A stretch of DNA of 8,984 nucleotides from Oscillospiraceae bacterium (GTDB lineage: Bacteria > Bacillota > Clostridia > Oscillospirales > Ruminococcaceae): NCBI GenBank assembly GCA_003512525.1, contig DOQG01000008.1, forward strand, positions 2,620-11,603. Reading direction: 5' to 3'. The notes beneath the pieces were generated by a model. It made no database searches. It saw nothing but the letters and a program-made list of their open reading frames with translations, and was not told the DNA's origin. Positions within the stretch are counted from its first letter, which is position 1. Each line of letters begins with the position of its first letter. A program made the position numbers and the translations under genes. Below are positions 5,893 to 8,984 of this stretch, piece by piece.

Positions 5893-6846
5893 TCAGCCCG
5901 ACAGGATATTTGTGTCAGAATGTATATTTCTCATTGAATTACGCTCCGCACTGCGACAGTGTTTTCTGTAATTTATCGGCGTAACGCCGTACAGCTTTTT
6001 GAACTTGCGGCAGAAATAGCCGATGTTCTCAAATCCCGTTTCCTGCGCTATGGTGCAAACGCTGTTTTCGGTATCAACAAGCAGCTTTGACGCACGTTTC
6101 AGTCTGTATTCTACAACGTAATTTATAGGCGATGTATGCAGGTATGTCCTGAAAATATTGAGAACACTGCTTTTGCTTATAAGAACCGTTCGGGCAATAT
6201 CGTCCAGTGTTATCTGACCGCTGTAATTATCATGAATATACTGCATCATTATCTGAAGCTTAGCCTGCGTCTGTGCGGAATGCCCGGACACGGGGCCGCA
6301 GTCTGTTATCTGTATGCTTTCATATAACAGGCGCCATAGTTTCAGCAGCAGTTCTGCTGTTTCCATTTCAGACGCTGTGCCTGAACCCTGCACGGCAAAT
6401 ACCGACCTCATTGTTTCGATAATGCTGTGGTGCGCTGTTTCTTCGGCGGAAAAAATCACACATTCGGTAGTTGATTCAATTATCGGTCTGATGTATCTGC
6501 TGTATATCAGACTGCCCTGCGGCGCAAGCAGAACAGGTGAAAAAACAATGTTCGGAATGATGGCGCTGTCCTGGGCTTCAAACCTGTGTATCACCTGAGA
6601 ATTTATAAAGATCCCATCGCCGGAGCTGAGAACATACCTGTTTCCACCCACCAGAAAATCAGCCTTGCCATTCTGTACATAAACAAATTCGACCTCCGGG
6701 TGCCAGTGCCAGTCGATACAGTGAAAGTCGAAATCCCAGATGTCCTCATAATAGTAGCAGAACGGATATTCTTCGCTGCCGTGACTTGCAGTTTCACGTA
6801 AGGTTTCATCCGTTATGATCCTGTCCTTTTTGATTTCATCACTCAT
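5893..6846 (-). CDS. AraC-family transcriptional regulator with N-terminal cupin
   Basis: This 317-residue protein is read leftward from ATG at 6846, with AGGTGA (6851-6856) four bases upstream. Residues ~40-100 form the sugar-sensing cupin (DWHWHPEVEFVYVQNG, SGDGIFINSQVIHRF). Residues ~195-297 form the AraC/XylS DNA-binding domain with two helix-turn-helix motifs: LDDIARTVLISKSSVLNIFR (213-232) and IAQETGFENIGYFCRKFK (266-283), closed by the signature YGVTPINYR. The length is normal for one-component sugar regulators. It diverges from the MFS gene across 111 bases that hold three direct repeats, so it most likely controls that transporter and itself. Its ligand is unknown. It is only distantly related to the second AraC protein at 8241-8984. 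No clear terminator follows its stop; the next 70 bases are AT-rich. Confidence 0.92.
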   Translation of the reverse strand: MSDEIKKDRIITDETLRETASHGSEEYPFCYYYEDIWDFDFHCIDWHWHPEVEFVYVQNGKADFLVGGNRYVLSSGDGIFINSQVIHRFEAQDSAIIPNIVFSPVLLAPQGSLIYSRYIRPIIESTTECVIFSAEETAHHSIIETMRSVFAVQGSGTASEMETAELLLKLWRLLYESIQITDCGPVSGHSAQTQAKLQIMMQYIHDNYSGQITLDDIARTVLISKSSVLNIFRTYLHTSPINYVVEYRLKRASKLLVDTENSVCTIAQETGFENIGYFCRKFKKLYGVTPINYRKHCRSAERNSMRNIHSDTNILSG

Positions 6847-6860
6847 ATTCTCACCTGATT

Positions 6861-6916
6861 TGCGATATTGTGTAATAAAAATGTGATTTCGTGCATTGAA
6901 ATGTTGTGATGTTTGC
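6861..6916. promoter_or_regulatory. Three helically phased TGYGAT repeats, candidate AraC operator
   Basis: TGCGATATTGTG (6861-6872), TGTGATTTCGTG (6882-6893) and TGTGATGTTTGC (6905-6916) are in the same orientation, starting 21 and 23 bases apart, about two helical turns. AraC-family proteins bind such direct repeats. The middle one ends two bases before the -35 of the transporter promoter, the usual place for an activator. The first lies close to the regulator's own ribosome binding site, which would suit autoregulation. Confidence 0.5.
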
Positions 6917-6924
6917 TATATAAT
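6896..6924 (+). promoter_or_regulatory. Promoter of the MFS transporter
   Basis: TTGAAA (6896-6901) and TATAAT (6919-6924) are separated by 17 bases, nearly the sigma-A consensus. The expected transcript start near 6931 leaves a short leader before the Shine-Dalgarno at 6943. The third TGTGAT repeat lies in the spacer between the two boxes. Confidence 0.75.
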
Positions 6925-6957
6925 CTGATTATATCAATCGTCAAGGAGTTTGTCAAT

Positions 6958-8142
6958 ATGGCTGTGAATTACAGAAAAACACTTATATCCTGCTATCTTG
7001 GATTCATCACGCAGGCAATAGCGGCTAATTTCGCCCCGCTTCTATTTCTCACATTTCACAATGGCTATGGTATCCCGCTTGGAAAAATTGCCCTTATCTC
7101 GTCGGTATTTTTTGTTACTCAGCTTATCATAGATGTGCTGTGCGCACGTTTCGCCGACAAGATCGGCTATCGGAAATGCGTTATCGGTTCGCAGGCTTTT
7201 TCGGCACTGGGACTTATCGGACTTGCCTTTTTGCCTGAACTGCTTCCAGACCCGTTCACAGGAATAATCATAAGCACAATCATATATGCAATGGGAAGCG
7301 GTCTTACCGAGGTACTTGTAAGTCCGATAGTTGAAGCCTGCCCGTTTGAGCACAAAGAAGCTGCAATGAGCCTGCTGCATTCATTCTACTGCTGGGGTTC
7401 GGTCGGAGTCATACTCATTTCAACACTGTTTTTTACTGTTTTCGGCATAGAAAACTGGAAGTGGCTCTCTTGTATCTGGGCGATAATTCCACTTGTGAAC
7501 ATATACAATTTTTCAGTATGTCCCATTGAACATCCTGTCGAGAACGGCAAGGGAATGCGTATCCGTGACCTGCTCAGAGTACCGCTGTTCTGGCTTGCGA
7601 TACTGCTTATGGTTTGTGCGGGAGCCTCGGAGCTTTCAATGGCGCAGTGGGCGTCGGCATTTGCAGAATCCGCTCTCGGACTGACTAAATCAGTCGGAGA
7701 TATTGCAGGACCGTGTATGTTTGCGGTGACGATGGGCATAAGCCGTACACTCTACGGGAAGTACGGCGAAAAGCTCGATCTTATGAAATTCATGATAGGC
7801 TCGGCAATGCTGTGTCTGATCTGTTATATCACCGCCTCCCTGTCGGGAATACCTGTAATCGGACTTCTCGGCTGCATAATGTGCGGATTCTCGGTAGGTA
7901 TCATGTGGCCCGGATCTATTAGCATCTGCTCAGGCAAAATATCCACCGGCGGTACTGCAATGTTTGCACTTCTCGCTATGGCAGGCGACCTCGGCGGAGC
8001 ACTCGGTCCTGCTATTGTAGGAAATATCACCCAGAATGCAGGTAATGATATGCAGAAAGGTATGCTTTCAGGCTGTGCATTTCCCTTGATACTTATGGTA
8101 TCGCTCCTGCTGCTGAACAGAGCCGGACGCAAAAACAACTGA
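6958..8142 (+). CDS. MFS transporter, probable sugar permease
   Basis: The start at ATG 6958 (394 residues) is set by AAGGAG (6943-6948) nine bases before it; the upstream in-frame TTG at 6913 overlaps the promoter and has no such site. The protein is hydrophobic throughout with about 12 membrane segments. After the second segment it has the MFS motif ARFADKIGYRK (63-73), and the central loop is around 187-205 (CPIEHPVENGKGMRIRD). The size and a GGTAMFALLAMAGDLGGALGP stretch (331-351) fit the FucP-like/sugar-type MFS carriers. The substrate cannot be determined. It is divergent from one AraC gene and convergent with another, an arrangement seen with inducible sugar uptake. Its last 64 codons are repeated at 5100-5294. 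I infer import of a mono- or disaccharide released by the glycosidases nearby. Confidence 0.88.
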   Translation: MAVNYRKTLISCYLGFITQAIAANFAPLLFLTFHNGYGIPLGKIALISSVFFVTQLIIDVLCARFADKIGYRKCVIGSQAFSALGLIGLAFLPELLPDPFTGIIISTIIYAMGSGLTEVLVSPIVEACPFEHKEAAMSLLHSFYCWGSVGVILISTLFFTVFGIENWKWLSCIWAIIPLVNIYNFSVCPIEHPVENGKGMRIRDLLRVPLFWLAILLMVCAGASELSMAQWASAFAESALGLTKSVGDIAGPCMFAVTMGISRTLYGKYGEKLDLMKFMIGSAMLCLICYITASLSGIPVIGLLGCIMCGFSVGIMWPGSISICSGKISTGGTAMFALLAMAGDLGGALGPAIVGNITQNAGNDMQKGMLSGCAFPLILMVSLLLLNRAGRKNN

Positions 8143-8970
8143 TCGTATCCGACAGATTTATGCAAATCTACAATAGAAAAAAGGCACCATGTATTTAAAC
8201 GTGATGCCTTTTTGTTTTTCATACGATGCCGGCGGTCAATTTACGGATTTAATAGAACCTGTTCTGCATTTCTGAACTGCGACGGAGTAATACTCTCGAA
8301 CCTTTTAAAAATCTTGCAAAAATAACTGCTGTCACAGAAGCCTGTTTCTTCAGCTATCTGCTCGACAGCTTTCTGTGTTTCCGCCAGAAGCATTTTAGCT
8401 GCTTGTATCTTGCGCTTTGTGATGTATTCCATCGGTCGACAGTTCAGGGTCTGCCTGAATAATCTGCACAAATGCTGCGAAGAAACGCCTGCTGCTTTAC
8501 TTATGGATTCAAGACCGGGCTGTTTCATATAGTTTTCGTCAATATATGCGATCGCCTTTGTCACTGCAGGGGCGATTTGTACACTGCCCTTTCCTTTCGC
8601 CGCAAGGCGGCTCAATTCAATGAAAAAGCTGTACAGATAGCCCGACGCTCTGAAATTTCCGTCAACTTTGTCAGAAAGAAGCGCCTCGTGCATACATCTG
8701 AAACAGTGGTCAAGATATGTAATTTCTTCCTTTGGAAGAGGGAAGATTTTCGGCTTGTCAAAGCCGAGTGCTTTAAGCATATCAGGGCAGGACTTTCCTG
8801 ACGGTTTTATCCAATGCGTATCCCAGGATTCGTCCGTTGAATAATACTCATGCGGACAACCGGCAGGGATAAAGAATGCGGTGTACGGATTTATTATATG
8901 TTTCTCTCCGTTCATTATAAGTACGCCGCTGCCTTTTGTACAATAAAGAGCCTTGGCATAATTGTCACCT
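7948..8970. repeat. Intact copy of the duplicated segment
   Basis: This is the parent-like counterpart of 5100-5821. It covers the MFS C-terminus, the bidirectional terminator and most of the second AraC gene. Bases 8652-8952 are unique to this copy. The duplication may continue past 8970, where copy A becomes unrelated. Confidence 0.92.
8178..8213. terminator. Bidirectional terminator between the MFS and AraC genes
   Basis: AAAAAGGCA (8178-8186) pairs with TGCCTTTTT (8205-8213). The stem extends inward through CATGT/ACGTG-type pairs to a small AT loop. It lies between the MFS stop (8142) and the stop of the converging AraC gene (8241), so one structure can end both transcripts. Confidence 0.82.
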
Positions 8971-8984
8971 TTGTCGCATTTAAC
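8241..8984 (-). CDS. AraC-family transcriptional regulator (N-terminus outside window)
   Basis: The frame on the - strand is open from the window edge to TAA at 8241-8243, 247 residues. The internal Met at 8915 is not the true start, because the reading upstream (NYAKALYCTKGSGVLIMNG) is already cupin sequence. Residues 1-~50 finish the ligand-binding cupin (FFIPAGCPHEYYS), and ~60-135 form the helical linker. Residues ~140-242 hold the AraC DNA-binding domain with two helix-turn-helix motifs (LESISKAAGVSSQHLCRLFR; VEQIAEETGFCDSSYFCKIF) and the closing SITPSQFR. It converges on the MFS gene and shares its terminator. Its promoter is beyond the window, so its targets cannot be seen. A 301-base-deleted copy lies at 5402-5821. 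Confidence 0.92.
   Translation of the reverse strand, partial: VKCDKGDNYAKALYCTKGSGVLIMNGEKHIINPYTAFFIPAGCPHEYYSTDESWDTHWIKPSGKSCPDMLKALGFDKPKIFPLPKEEITYLDHCFRCMHEALLSDKVDGNFRASGYLYSFFIELSRLAAKGKGSVQIAPAVTKAIAYIDENYMKQPGLESISKAAGVSSQHLCRLFRQTLNCRPMEYITKRKIQAAKMLLAETQKAVEQIAEETGFCDSSYFCKIFKRFESITPSQFRNAEQVLLNP

Overview
The window reads as a plant-polysaccharide utilisation region of an anaerobic, gut- or rumen-type Bacillota, probably a Ruminococcus-like member of the Oscillospiraceae. The reasons are a secreted CBM6 protein, a GH43 lipoprotein, a cytoplasmic clan GH-A hydrolase, AraC-type regulators, an MFS transporter, strong AGGAG-type ribosome binding sites and TTGAAA/TATAAT promoters. 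The taxonomic call is inference; no rRNA, tRNA or other marker is present.

Left part (1-2782, + strand): the 3' end of a CBM6-bearing extracellular protein is followed 29 bases later by a GH43 lipoprotein (beta-xylosidase/alpha-arabinofuranosidase type). The two look like one transcription unit closed by an intrinsic terminator. A strong AGGAGG inside the GH43 gene precedes an in-frame ATG and could give a second form without the signal peptide. Middle part (2783-4656): a new promoter drives a leader of about 275 bases, which contains what looks like the tail of a decayed gene and a hairpin, and then a leaderless (cytoplasmic) GH-A hydrolase with DUF5060, TIM-barrel and DUF5605-like regions.

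The scar (4657-5821): nested palindromes, then the C-terminal 68 codons of an IS256-family transposase on the - strand. Directly abutting it is a degenerate copy of sequence found again at 7948-8970. The copy holds the last 64 codons of an MFS gene, a bidirectional terminator and an AraC gene that has lost 301 internal bases. By eye the two copies differ at about 15 of 704 aligned positions.

Right part (5893-8984): an intact AraC regulator (-) is divergent from an intact 394-residue MFS transporter (+). The transporter is convergent with a second AraC regulator (-) that runs off the window. The divergent intergenic region has three TGYGAT direct repeats at 21- and 23-base steps around a near-consensus promoter, which is a plausible AraC operator. 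A likely model is that outer enzymes release xylan/arabinan oligosaccharides, the transporter imports a product, the cytoplasmic hydrolase processes it, and the AraC proteins sense the sugar. The sugar and the link between enzymes and transporter are inferred from position only. I saw no CRISPR array, RNA gene or defence system.
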